64,000 bases of DNA from Oceanobacillus alkalisoli (GCF_021556485.1 NZ_JAKGBW010000009.1:62001-126000); one strand, 5' to 3'; positions 10,121 through 18,118 are shown, counted from the first letter of the stretch. The notes: generated by a model from the sequence alone, not told the origin. Made by a program: numbers and translations.

Positions 10121-10149
10121 TTGACTTAATAAGTTACGCGTATGATAAT
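10121..10149 (+). promoter_or_regulatory. Candidate sigma-A promoter between mrpA and the Usp-like gene
   Basis: TTGACT at 10121-10126 and GATAAT at 10144-10149 are separated by 17 bp. It points right, away from mrpA, toward the Usp-like gene about 470 bp on. A D-family repeat lies in between, so the promoter may serve that gene with a long leader or may be unused. Confidence 0.35.
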
Positions 10150-10305
10150 AGGGGCAACAAACCACTTGGAAATAAGGGGTTAAACGGTATGTTTAAAAAT
10201 GTGTTTTAGTAGTAAAACTTATGTGGAATGGATATTACAAGTATTAATTATACATGAAATTCAAGCTGCTTGCACTTCAGATGTCTGAGAAGTCTAAAAT
10301 GATAA

Positions 10306-10462
10306 AGTGAAACTTCACGCAGTGGGGGGTTCTTTCCCCACTCCGTGTTTGTTGAACAAAATCAGGAGTTTATGGACTGTTTATCTCCCACGTTCACATT
10401 TTGGCTTTCCCTCATATTTAAAGACGGGGGATTACAGACCGTTCATGCGTAATAAATTAGTG
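10306..10462. repeat. Family D repeat, copy 1
   Basis: Starts AAAGTGAAACTTCACGCAGT, contains the inverted pair CAGTGGGG / CCCCACT and ends with GATTACAGACCGTTCATGCG. The same layout recurs at 24811-24963, and partly at 16563-16735 and 18952-19010. It fills most of the 600-bp gap between mrpA and the Usp-like gene; the rest is AT-rich and shows nothing else recognised. Confidence 0.7.
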
Positions 10463-10621
10463 TATTACCATCTTCCCCTTTTCCACATACTTATAACATA
10501 AAGTAATTTTTTTCGAATAGGTCTTCACGAACCTTCTAATACATGTTAGAATGGTACAGTTTCAATAGATAAAGTGAAATAACAGCTGATTAATCAGTAT
10601 GAAGAGGTGAATTTTGCCATC

Positions 10622-11308
10622 ATGAAAAATATTAAAAGTCGGATGGATGAAAAGATTTTAGTCTGTGTTTACTATGGCCCAAATGGCGAGCGATTAATCA
10701 AAAGAGGACATAAACTTTCTCAAATCATGGATTGTCCATTATATGTGCTGTCAGTAGACCCACTTCCATATGATGATTTTGATGCGGAACGTTCAAATTA
10801 TGTGGAGGCTTGGAAAGAGCTTTGCGATCAACTAGGTATAGAAGAATTTATTTTACGCGATAACGAAAAACGTCCAGTCGCAAAAGCAATAGCTGAGGTT
10901 GCCCACAGCCGGAACATTACGCAAATTGTTGTCGGGCAAACACCGCAAAGCCGTTGGGAAGAGATTACAAAAGGTTCCTTTGTCAATTCAATTTTGAAAG
11001 AAATAACATTTGTCGATGTGCATATTGTATCCGTCGACCGTTCTTTAAAGTTCGATACCGATACAGATTTTGAAAAAGGTGTCCGCGCATTTTTAATTAG
11101 AGAAGGAGACGATTACCGAATCACCTTCACAAGAGCGAAGGAAAATCTATTTGAAGGAATCTTTTATAAAGAAATCGGCACAGACTTTAACAATGGAATC
11201 TTTAAATTTGTCACAAAGTATGGTAAAACTCGCCAACTGCATATAACAGACGACCTTGCAATCGGTGAAATCAAAGATGAACCGAATGTGAAAGTTGAGA
11301 AGCATTAA
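10622..11308 (+). CDS. Usp-domain protein resembling the KdpD sensor region
   Basis: A 228-residue soluble protein. Residues about 8-140 look like a universal-stress-protein fold as found inside KdpD: EKILVCVYYGPNGERLIKRG at the start, CPLYVLSVDP, and ITQIVVGQTPQSRW at the nucleotide-loop position. The remaining 90 residues (after VDRSLKFDTD) match no domain I recognise. The ATG at 10622 follows GAAGAGG by about 14 bp; an in-frame GTG at 10607 lacks a site. It is divergent from the mrp operon, which suggests but does not prove a role in cation homeostasis. No kinase domain is present. Confidence 0.7.
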   Translation: MKNIKSRMDEKILVCVYYGPNGERLIKRGHKLSQIMDCPLYVLSVDPLPYDDFDAERSNYVEAWKELCDQLGIEEFILRDNEKRPVAKAIAEVAHSRNITQIVVGQTPQSRWEEITKGSFVNSILKEITFVDVHIVSVDRSLKFDTDTDFEKGVRAFLIREGDDYRITFTRAKENLFEGIFYKEIGTDFNNGIFKFVTKYGKTRQLHITDDLAIGEIKDEPNVKVEKH

Positions 11309-11310
11309 CA

Positions 11311-11523
11311 AAATCGGAAGCGCCCTTACAGGCTAAGTACGCGATCGTCTTCGCAATGCCTGTACTAGCACATCCTGTGCGTCGTAGCGACGTACAAACT
11401 GCGCCCCCTAGGTTGGGAGGTAGTTCGATGTTGCCCCATACGTGAGCGAACTTAATCGAACTTCCTTTTTACCGAAAGGAGATAAAGGAAGTCTGCTGGG
11501 CGCTGGAGCTAGACGTAAGCTAA
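11311..11523. repeat. Family C mosaic repeat, copy 2
   Basis: Runs from CGGAAGCGCCCTTACAGGC through GCACATCCTGTGCGTCG to GCTGGGCGCTGGAGCTAGACG. It lies between the Usp-like gene and the purC terminator. The outer ends (GGAAGCGCCC and GGGCGCTGGAGC) are partly complementary. Confidence 0.65.
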
Positions 11524-11528
11524 AACCA

Positions 11529-11573
11529 CAAAAGCACCTGGAACGAGCAGCAATACACGTTCCAGGTGCTTTA
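11529..11573 (-). terminator. Terminator of the PurC-like gene
   Basis: Arms 11531-11545 and 11558-11572 are perfectly complementary over 15 bp (AAAGCACCTGGAACG), directly after the stop codon. Confidence 0.9.
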
Positions 11574-12257
11574 TTATTCCGCAGTCATGATTTTAGCAAG
11601 TTCAATTGGATCAATCGCTTTCTCGTCCCGGTAGACGCGCATGTTACCACCGGAAATTTCGTCGATTAAAATGATATTCCCCTCTTTATCACGTCCAAAT
11701 TCGAGTTTAACATCATAAAGTTCAATATTTTTCTTAGCAAGTTCTTCTTTAATGATATCAGAAATATCAATCGTCAATTGCCTTAACGTCTCATAATCCC
11801 CGCCAGAAAGAATTCCAAGCGTGCTAAGTGCTTCCCTTCCGATTGGCGGGTCATTCCGTTGATCATCTTTCAGGGTAACTTCTACGAACGTTTCCAGCTC
11901 CTGTCCTTCTTCAGCGTATTTTCCGTAGCGGCGAAGGAAACTTCCGGCAGCCCGGTAACGGCAAATGACTTCCAAACCGTCACCGAAAGCGTCTGCTGGT
12001 ATAACGGTCATCGTCGTTTTTTCTAAATCACTTGTAACATAGTGGGTTGGAATGTTTCTCTCTTTTAGTATTTCGAAAAATAATGTCGTAAGCTCGAGCC
12101 CTGCCCGACCAGCACCTTCCAGCGTCAATCCTACTGTATTAGCACCAGGATCGAACACACCGCCTTCACCTGTCACATCATCTTTAAATTTCAATAAATA
12201 ATTTCCATCTTCACGTTCATAGACATCCTTTGTTTTTCCTTCATATACCAACTTCAT
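11574..12257 (-). CDS. purC: PurC-like enzyme (SAICAR synthetase family), divergent and solitary
   Basis: A 227-residue member of the SAICAR synthetase family, whose known reaction joins aspartate to CAIR with ATP in purine synthesis. The N-terminal KLVYEGKTKDVYE and the C-terminal VKLEFGRDKEGNIILIDEIS are clearly of this family. However, the usual DDATAFNG motif is replaced by DDVTGEGGVFD, and the usual EISPDTCR by EISGGNMRV. No other pur gene and no PurR box is seen nearby, unlike the usual Bacillus pur operon. ATG 12255-12257 follows GAGGGA; an in-frame TTG at 12269 is less likely. It may be a paralogue with another substrate. The family call is firm, the substrate is not. Confidence 0.75.
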   Translation of the reverse strand: MKLVYEGKTKDVYEREDGNYLLKFKDDVTGEGGVFDPGANTVGLTLEGAGRAGLELTTLFFEILKERNIPTHYVTSDLEKTTMTVIPADAFGDGLEVICRYRAAGSFLRRYGKYAEEGQELETFVEVTLKDDQRNDPPIGREALSTLGILSGGDYETLRQLTIDISDIIKEELAKKNIELYDVKLEFGRDKEGNIILIDEISGGNMRVYRDEKAIDPIELAKIMTAE

Positions 12258-12370
12258 TTTATCCCTCAATCCTTTGGGTGTATTATGCCTATTATTTTAG
12301 CATAGATACTTTCGCTTGGAAAAGGACATGGGCTCAAATACACTTTTACACAAGCAGACAAAGGGATATT

Positions 12371-12420
12371 TCCATATTTTCATGTATAATAGTAATAGAA
12401 AGTGTATTCAAAAAGGAGGA
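12371..12420 (+). promoter_or_regulatory. Orphan -10 box and ribosome binding site upstream of a repeat
   Basis: TATAAT at 12385-12390 is followed by AAAGGAGG at about 12412-12419, but no start codon follows at a usable distance. Instead a C-family repeat begins. The Nudix gene has its own site at 12697-12701. The repeat may have landed between a former leader and its gene. Confidence 0.35.
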
Positions 12421-12424
12421 TAAA

Positions 12425-12640
12425 AAGGACCGAGATCGGCTAAATAAGCAACGTCCTGTTGCAACGCCGACACTAGCACATCCTGTGCGTCGAAATTCGA
12501 GGCGGTGAAGCTCCCGGCACCGGAATGTACGTTATTAGGCACATGAGGATCGGAAAAGCGAGCCAACGAGCTTCCATAAGATGTGGTGAGTTCTACGTTG
12601 TCCACGGGACGTGGACGGTTTCAGTAGAACCTTCTCTTTC
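12425..12640. repeat. Family C mosaic repeat, copy 3
   Basis: Contains GCAACGTCCTGTTGCAACGCC and GCACATCCTGTGCGTCG, shared with the copies at 11311-11523 and 13342-13572, followed by sequence not seen in the others. It separates the purC promoter region from the Nudix gene. Confidence 0.55.
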
Positions 12641-12708
12641 TCGAAGTGTCATTTTTACCGGACTTTTCAAACAATCATTTAGAAAGAAACGTGTACGGAG
12701 GTGATGAA

Positions 12709-13326
12709 ATGGATGCATCTAAAATACTTGCGAAATTAGAAAATAGAACTCCCCGGGTTATGGGCGAACAACATTATAGACAATCTGCCGTACTTCTCCC
12801 TCTCACAACCATTCAGAATGAAACCCATGTTTTATTTGAAGTAAGGGCGATGCATATGCGCAGTCAACCCGGCGACATTTGTTTCCCCGGGGGAAGAATT
12901 GACCCGGAGGACCCTACCCCAAAGCATGCAGCAATTCGGGAAACAACGGAAGAATTGGGGGTCAGTGCGAAAGATATTGAAGGTCTGACTCCACTTGATT
13001 ATATCGTGAATGACAGCGGCCGCATCATTTATCCCTTTGTAGGAACCTTACTTCAATCTGAAAGAATTGTTCCAAATGAAGCCGAGGTAGCCGAGGTATT
13101 CACCGTCCCGCTCAATTTCTTCCTAGAAACAGAGCCTGAAATTTATAAGGTTCACGTTCACGTCAAACCGGAAGATAATTTCCCATTCGATCGCATCGTC
13201 GGTGGTAAAGACTATAAATGGAGTGCAGGCCATATCAATGAACTATTTTATCAATATAACGGCAAAGTAATTTGGGGACTGACCGCAAGAATTCTCACCC
13301 ACTTCCTGCAATTGATTAGAAGATAA
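12709..13326 (+). CDS. Nudix hydrolase, probable CoA pyrophosphatase
   Basis: A 205-residue Nudix protein. The Nudix box is visible from GGRIDPED to AIRETTEELGV. In front of it, VLFEVRAMHMRSQPGDICFP matches the extra CoA-pyrophosphatase motif (LLtxR...RxxxGexxFPGG). Such enzymes split CoA and acyl-CoA into phosphopantetheine and 3',5'-ADP, perhaps clearing oxidised CoA. The ATG at 12709 follows GGAGG (12697-12701) by 7 bp; longer in-frame starts run into the repeat and lack a site. It stands alone and ends at a strong terminator inside a repeat. Confidence 0.88.
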   Translation: MDASKILAKLENRTPRVMGEQHYRQSAVLLPLTTIQNETHVLFEVRAMHMRSQPGDICFPGGRIDPEDPTPKHAAIRETTEELGVSAKDIEGLTPLDYIVNDSGRIIYPFVGTLLQSERIVPNEAEVAEVFTVPLNFFLETEPEIYKVHVHVKPEDNFPFDRIVGGKDYKWSAGHINELFYQYNGKVIWGLTARILTHFLQLIRR

Positions 13327-13341
13327 CTGGGACAATCAAAG

Positions 13342-13572
13342 GCGGATGTGCCCACACAGGTTAAGTACGCGACGTCCTCTTTTTACTTTATAGTTTTCTA
13401 GGTAACGTAAAAGGCATATACACTTCCTGCCCGAAGTGTATATGCCTTTCTTTATCCACGTCTAGCTCCAGCGCCCAGCAACTAGCAGATCTTTTGGTGG
13501 GACGCGGGATGTGCTAGTACAGGCGTTGCGAAGACGAATCGCGTACTTAGCCTGTAAGGGCGCTTCCGCCTT
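13342..13572. repeat. Family C mosaic repeat, copy 4 (inverted), carrying a terminator
   Basis: Reads on the minus strand as AAAGGCGGAAGCGCCCTTAC through GCACATCCCGCGTCCC to GCTGGGCGCTGGAGCTAGAC, the same modules as at 11311-11523. The left part repeats the outer module in the opposite sense, making a large palindrome around a perfect hairpin at 13409-13450. Confidence 0.65.
13409..13450. terminator. Bidirectional terminator after the Nudix gene
   Basis: Arms 13410-13425 and 13434-13449 pair perfectly over 16 bp (AAAGGCATATACACTT) with an 8-base loop and a T-rich flank. Confidence 0.8.
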
Positions 13573-13611
13573 TGTTATATATTTACCCCTATTTTGTTTG
13601 AAACTTAACTT

Positions 13612-13727
13612 AATGAATTTCATAATACGTATTTAATGCTTCACCATCACCATATGTAGTTGAGTTGGTTCGTTCCCGACTACATATGGTGACGCAAAAG
13701 CCGACTTTGGTAATTATGAAATTCATT
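13612..13727 (+). repeat. Family B 116-bp hairpin element, copy 1
   Basis: Ends are AATGAATTTCATAAT and ATTATGAAATTCATT. Inside, CACCATATGTAGTTG pairs with the near-inverse CGACTACATATGGTG around a GTTCGTTCC loop. The right end runs into the CoA-transferase stop codon (13727-13729). Six other copies are in this window. Confidence 0.85.
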
Positions 13728-15247
13728 CAACTTTTTACTTTTTCCGTGACACGTTCTTTCATTGTTCCGTTTTGTATAAAGTTTGTATGCCAGGAAAATG
13801 CTTTCTCAAGGACATGCGGTGTCTGCCCCCCGCGTCCAAGTGCTTCCTGATAATAGGCCCAAAGCTGTTCCCGGTACATCGGGTGGGCACAGTTTTCAAT
13901 AATTAACGGAACCCGTTCTCTCGGTGCCAAGCCGCGCAAGTCTACATATCCTTGCTCTGTCACAATAACATCTACATCATGTTCAGTATGGTCGACATGT
14001 GACACAAATGGCACGATGCTCGAGATGTCGCCATTCTTTGCGATGGACTTCGTAACGAAAATAGCCAGTCTAGCATTACGTGCAAAATCGCCCGATCCAC
14101 CAATACCATTCATCATCTTCGTTCCGGTCACATGTGTGGAGTTAACGTTTCCATAAATATCTAACTCGAGTGCTGTATTAATAGAAATCAGACCAAGACG
14201 ACGGATGAGTTCCGGCTGGTTGGAGATTTCCTGCGGCCGGATAACGAGCTTTTCCCGGTACTTTTCAAAGTCACCGAAGACATCTTTCATCTTCTCTTCA
14301 GACAGAGTCATGGAGCATGCGGATGCAAAATTGACTTTCCCCGCATCAATTAAGTCAAACACAGCATCCTGTAATACTTCCGAATAGACTTCAAGATTTT
14401 CAAATTCAGAGTCAAGCATGCCATGCAGCACTGCATTCGCAACCGTACCAATGCCAGATTGTAGCGGCATGAGCTTTTCTGTTAAGCGCCCTTCTTTCAT
14501 TTCATCCCGTAAGAAACCAAGCAAGTGATCCGCAATTTGCTGTGTTTCATCATCCGGTGGTAAAATAGTCGATGGAGAGTCCATCTGCTCGGTGAAAACA
14601 ATCCCTTTAATTTTATCTATATCTAACGGAATTCCAATTTCACCGAGACGATCGTCCACTTTTGTTAATGGAATCGGCTGTCTTTCCCCTTGCTTCCCAG
14701 GACTATACAAGTCATGGACCCCTTCCAGACTTTCCGGTTGTGCTGTATTGATTTCAATAATCAAATGTTCCGCCGCTTCGACAAAGGCCAGATTGTTCCC
14801 AACGGATGTACTTGGAATCAGTAATCCATCTTCTGTAATCGCTACCCCTTCAACAATGGCATAATCGATTCCAATAACTCCCGAACGAAGCAGTTCAGCC
14901 GTATGGGATAAGTGTTGATCCGCAAACAAATGATCCCCTGAATTAATTGTTTTGCGCATTGCTGGGTCCGCTTGGAATGGAACACGCTTGTTCACGACTC
15001 CTGCTTCTGCCAGCATCTTATCAATATCCGATCCGAGGGAGGCGCCTGTATATACATTTACTTTTATGTCCTCGCCATCATTCGCTCTCCCCACTAAGGC
15101 TCTTGGTACTGCTTTCGCATCGCCTGCCCGCGTAAAACCGCTCAAGCCTAGTGTCATGCCATCTTCTATCCATGATGCTGCAACATCTGCAGAAGTAACG
15201 CGATCATGAAGTTCAGCAAGATGTATGCGCTTTAATTTTTCCCGCAT
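13727..15247 (-). CDS. Acetyl-CoA hydrolase / succinate:acyl-CoA transferase family protein
   Basis: A 506-residue class I CoA-transferase of the acetate/succinate type (Cat1, AarC). Family features are LGLSGFTRAGDAKAVPRAL near residue 33, the central VQTGIGTVANAV-like stretch (MPLQSGIGTVANAV), SINTALELDIYGNVNSTH carrying the catalytic glutamate, and MNGIGGSGDFARNA. The ATG follows GGGGGAA. The stop codon lies at the end of a 116-bp repeat. Upstream on the same strand are a LytTR regulator and a hotdog thioesterase, which suggests a small acyl-CoA module. The ribosome binding site can pair with an upstream segment, see 15253-15306. Confidence 0.9.
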   Translation of the reverse strand: MREKLKRIHLAELHDRVTSADVAASWIEDGMTLGLSGFTRAGDAKAVPRALVGRANDGEDIKVNVYTGASLGSDIDKMLAEAGVVNKRVPFQADPAMRKTINSGDHLFADQHLSHTAELLRSGVIGIDYAIVEGVAITEDGLLIPSTSVGNNLAFVEAAEHLIIEINTAQPESLEGVHDLYSPGKQGERQPIPLTKVDDRLGEIGIPLDIDKIKGIVFTEQMDSPSTILPPDDETQQIADHLLGFLRDEMKEGRLTEKLMPLQSGIGTVANAVLHGMLDSEFENLEVYSEVLQDAVFDLIDAGKVNFASACSMTLSEEKMKDVFGDFEKYREKLVIRPQEISNQPELIRRLGLISINTALELDIYGNVNSTHVTGTKMMNGIGGSGDFARNARLAIFVTKSIAKNGDISSIVPFVSHVDHTEHDVDVIVTEQGYVDLRGLAPRERVPLIIENCAHPMYREQLWAYYQEALGRGGQTPHVLEKAFSWHTNFIQNGTMKERVTEKVKS

Positions 15248-15252
15248 GAAAA

Positions 15253-15306
15253 TTCCCCCATCTCTAACGTTCTCTTAATAATTATTTTACAAGAGAGTTG
15301 GGGGAA
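15253..15306 (-). promoter_or_regulatory. Hairpin that can cover the ribosome binding site of the CoA-transferase
   Basis: In the minus-strand leader, TCCCCCAACTCT (15294-15305) can pair with AGAGATGGGGGA (15254-15265), one mismatch, loop about 28 bases. The second arm includes the GGGGGA ribosome binding site. This would reduce translation unless opened. It matches no riboswitch I know. Confidence 0.45.
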
Positions 15307-15384
15307 AAATGGATTAGCTGGATAGATTTCATATTTATTTGTTTAAGACAAGTCTAATTGTGAACAAAACATGAATTTTTTGCA

Positions 15385-16029
15385 TTAGAATCCTAACAAT
15401 TTTCGGAAATAACTAGAATAAGATTGACTTACCGGGATTTTTTCCCCGCCAACCATCGATAGTAATAATGTCGAATGTGTATCAGGGAAAATCTCTTCAA
15501 TTTGATGCACATTTACGATGAAGGAACGATGACAGCGTACAAATGTATCCCGCGGCAATACGTATTCAAACTCTTGCAGCGTATTCTTATGTGTACCATA
15601 ATCATGTTCTGCAATGACATGGGTCTTCCTGTCTTTCGCTTCTAAAAATTTCACTTCCTGAAAAGGGATTGGTTTCCAGCCATCTTCCGTCCGAACCGTT
15701 ACGACAGACTTCCCGTCCGTGAATGCCGGGTAAATCGCCATCACACAGCCAGCGACTTCTCTATCTTCAAAGTAAGGCACTGCCATCCCGTGATAAGGTA
15801 CACCAAACACGGAACGATCGATGAACTCGGATGATTTTTGTTTCGTTTGAATAGCTTGATAGGCAATCGTTCCTTCTTTAATTGGGTCCCCTGGATTTAT
15901 CTTTAAATCTATTCTTTTGCTCCTGCGGTAATAAATATATTCTGTCGTATTCGAGACTGCAATGGATACTTCATCGGAAAAAAGCTCTCCCATGACATCC
16001 AATAGGGAGTCTAAGTTCAACATCTTCAT
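15385..16029 (-). CDS. LytTR-family transcriptional regulator with an N-terminal sensor region
   Basis: A 214-residue protein. Residues about 110-214 form a LytTR DNA-binding domain: VKFLEAKDRKTHVIAEHDYG, then FEYVLPRDTFVRCHRSFIVN with the conserved R-hS-hIVN signature, and a KIPVSQSYSSYFRKLLGF end. The first 110 residues lack a receiver aspartate pattern and look PAS-like (IAVSNTTEYIYYRRSKRIDL, HGMAVPYFEDREVAGCVMAI). I choose ATG 16027-16029, 6 bp after GAGGTG; an ATG at 16042 precedes that site. It lies between a thioesterase and a CoA-transferase on the same strand, so it probably responds to an acyl metabolite and regulates them. Confidence 0.85.
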   Translation of the reverse strand: MKMLNLDSLLDVMGELFSDEVSIAVSNTTEYIYYRRSKRIDLKINPGDPIKEGTIAYQAIQTKQKSSEFIDRSVFGVPYHGMAVPYFEDREVAGCVMAIYPAFTDGKSVVTVRTEDGWKPIPFQEVKFLEAKDRKTHVIAEHDYGTHKNTLQEFEYVLPRDTFVRCHRSFIVNVHQIEEIFPDTHSTLLLSMVGGEKIPVSQSYSSYFRKLLGF

Positions 16030-16066
16030 GTTCCACCTCAACATTCATTCAAAGCTTTTAACTACA

Positions 16067-16546
16067 TTATGCTTTCAGAAAACTTTCCGGCATAACAACC
16101 GCAACAACTTCTCCTTTAACAACACATTCCTCACTGGCAAATACTTCGGCACGAACTTTCCATTTCTTCGGATGGATCTCTTCCACCGTACCAATCACCG
16201 TCAATGGCACGTCCTGTGTGGTCGGCTTTAAAAAATCGAGATGGAGTGATGCTGTCACAAATCTTGGAGGTTCTGCCCCGTCCCCCGGTTCGTGACCATT
16301 TTTGCGGTGCAAAGCTAAAGCCGCTGAGCCTGTTCCATGACAATCGACAAGCGAAGCAAGCACACCACCATAAACAAAACCTGGTACCGCTTTATGCTCG
16401 TCTTTCGGTCGATAATCCGTCCTCGTTTTTTCCCCTTGCCAAAACGTTCGAAAATGATGTCCTGCTTCATTTAATCTGCCACATCCATAACACCAAGCAA
16501 ATTCCTCTGCATATTCATCCTGGATAGCGATTTTTTCCTGCGTCAT
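16067..16546 (-). CDS. PaaI-type hotdog-fold thioesterase
   Basis: A 159-residue hotdog-fold protein, expected to hydrolyse acyl-CoA or aryl-CoA thioesters. FAWCYGCGRLNEAGH near the N-terminus and the core PGFVYGGVLASLVDCHGTG, where the conserved G and D of 4HBT/PaaI enzymes lie, support the call. SLHLDFLKPT follows as in the family. The ATG at 16544-16546 has GGGGGAG 5 bp upstream; the longer frame to 16609 enters a repeat. It ends 37 bp before the LytTR gene on the same strand. Confidence 0.85.
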   Translation of the reverse strand: MTQEKIAIQDEYAEEFAWCYGCGRLNEAGHHFRTFWQGEKTRTDYRPKDEHKAVPGFVYGGVLASLVDCHGTGSAALALHRKNGHEPGDGAEPPRFVTASLHLDFLKPTTQDVPLTVIGTVEEIHPKKWKVRAEVFASEECVVKGEVVAVVMPESFLKA

Positions 16547-16562
16547 CTTTTCTCCCCCTGTA

Positions 16563-16735
16563 TAATAAAGTGAAGCTTCAGTCAGTGGAGGTTTTTCTTC
16601 ATCCCCCACTGCTTGTTAGTTGAACGAACCTTAAGTGTCAGCTCACGTTTCTTCCCACCTAAACTTTCTCGAAGACCCTAAAGTTTTGAAGTGGGAGTTT
16701 TACGGACGGTTACACCGGGGTAAACCGTTAACACA
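16563..16735. repeat. Family D repeat, copy 2
   Basis: Begins AAAGTGAAGCTTCAGTCAGT with the inverted pair CAGTGGAGG / CCCCCACTG, and ends in GGGAGTTTTACGGACGGTTA. It occupies the 340-bp gap between two divergent genes (16546 and 16888). The remaining 150 bp hold only an unassigned promoter region. Confidence 0.65.
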
Positions 16736-16887
16736 TTAAAAACTACCTTTAGTATATCATATATCTGTTTGGATGCCCTTTCATCTGGTTTAAGGTTTCG
16801 AGGCCGTTAGTAGCGGAATTCTCCTAACTTTGGTAATCTATAAGGTGGGATAAAGAGTGATGCGAACAAACTTGAGGGGGTTATTTC

Positions 16888-17949
16888 ATGAAGAGGCTAG
16901 TAATATTAGGCGGAGGTTATGGCGGAATCAAAGTGCTCTCCGGATTGCTAGAAAATCATCTTCCAGAAGATATAGAGATTACATTAATTGATCGGAATCC
17001 ATTCCGTTCCTTAAAAACCGAGTTTTATACGATTGCAGCCGGGACGGTAGCAGATTCAGAAGTACGTGTAGAATTCCCGGAGGACAAGCGGGTTCAATAT
17101 ATTTTTAAAGAAGTTACAAAAATTGATACTGAGAATAACCAAATTATTTTCCAGGACCCGGAAGATACACTTCCCTTTGATTACCTAGTGATTGGACTAG
17201 GCTGTGAAGACAACTTCCACGGTGTCAAAGGAGCTACGGAATATACGGAAAGTGTCCAAACCTTTACAAAGGCAAGACATACGGGTGTAGCCGTTGGTAA
17301 CTTAAGTGCTTACGGAAGGGTAACGATTGTCGGAGCAGGCTTGAGTGGGATTGAAGTTGCTTCTGAGATCCGGGAAAGCCGGCCAGATTTAAACATTCGT
17401 CTCCTCGACCGCGGACCGACTGTTTTAAAAGCATTTGATGAAAAAATTCAAAGTCATGTGGAACGATGGTTCATTGCCAATGATGTCGATGTCATCCACC
17501 ACTCCAATGTTGAATATGTAGAAAAAGATGGTGTGTGTAATAATGGCGTCTGCTACTTGAACGATGTCACCATTTGGACTGCCGGAGTAAGACCGGTTTA
17601 TCTGGTCCGGGAACTTCCATTTGACAAAGATGTTCATGAGAAAGTTATCATTAATGATTACTATCAAGTACCAGAGCAGCAAAATATTTTCGTACTCGGT
17701 GACTGTGCGTCTTCCGAGCTTTCACCGAGCGCTCAGCTTGCTGGAGTACAGGGAGAACAGCTTGCTGAAATCTTGTTTGCCCTATTACGCGGTAAGAATC
17801 CAAGGAAACCACGCCCAATCAAGTTAAGAGGTACACTCGGGTCACTCGGAAAGTCCGATGGTTTCGGTAACATGATGACGATGCCAATGACAGGACTCCT
17901 CCCGCGTTTGGCGAAGTCTGGAGTACTCTGGTTGAATAAACGACACTAA
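16888..17949 (+). CDS. NAD(P)/FAD-dependent oxidoreductase, type II NADH dehydrogenase-like (YutJ type)
   Basis: A 353-residue two-dinucleotide-binding-domain flavoprotein. The FAD motif LVILGGGYGGIKVLSGL opens the protein. RVTIVGAGLSGIEVASEI near residue 145 is the NAD(P)H Rossmann motif, and NIFVLGDCASS near residue 270 is the second FAD-binding motif. Type II NADH dehydrogenases pass electrons to quinone at the membrane; this one is shorter (about 400 is usual) and lacks a clear C-terminal membrane anchor, as in B. subtilis YutJ. The ATG follows GAGGGGG. A tiny open reading frame with a good ribosome site lies 90 bp downstream. Confidence 0.85.
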   Translation: MKRLVILGGGYGGIKVLSGLLENHLPEDIEITLIDRNPFRSLKTEFYTIAAGTVADSEVRVEFPEDKRVQYIFKEVTKIDTENNQIIFQDPEDTLPFDYLVIGLGCEDNFHGVKGATEYTESVQTFTKARHTGVAVGNLSAYGRVTIVGAGLSGIEVASEIRESRPDLNIRLLDRGPTVLKAFDEKIQSHVERWFIANDVDVIHHSNVEYVEKDGVCNNGVCYLNDVTIWTAGVRPVYLVRELPFDKDVHEKVIINDYYQVPEQQNIFVLGDCASSELSPSAQLAGVQGEQLAEILFALLRGKNPRKPRPIKLRGTLGSLGKSDGFGNMMTMPMTGLLPRLAKSGVLWLNKRH

Positions 17950-18039
17950 TTGTTATTGTTAATGATTTCTTAAACAGACTTGATATTAACTTAATAATCT
18001 CACGCTATACTAAGGGTAAGACATACTTTCAGGAGTGAG

Positions 18040-18102
18040 ATGATGCGCTTTATTTTCAAGCTTACCGTCAGTTTGATTGCCGCATTTTTTTGGTTTTTCT
18101 AA
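18040..18102 (+). CDS. Small hydrophobic peptide (20 residues), hypothetical
   Basis: AGGAG at 18031-18035 is followed by ATGATG at 18040-18045 and a 20-codon frame ending TAA at 18100-18102. The peptide has a basic start (MMRFIFK) and a purely hydrophobic rest ending AAFFWFF, long enough to enter a membrane. A TATACT box at 18006-18011 lies at a sensible distance, with TTGATA 20 bp before it. I do not recognise it. A B-family repeat begins 16 bp beyond the stop. Confidence 0.4.
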   Translation: MMRFIFKLTVSLIAAFFWFF

Positions 18103-18118
18103 TCCTCGAAATCAATTG

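Noticed and set aside
10307-10501. 64-codon frame upstream of the Usp-like gene
   Set aside because: It coincides with the family D repeat and has no ribosome binding site.
12258-12420. PurR box ahead of the PurC-like gene
   Set aside because: No CCGAACAWT-type inverted pair was found in the intergenic region.
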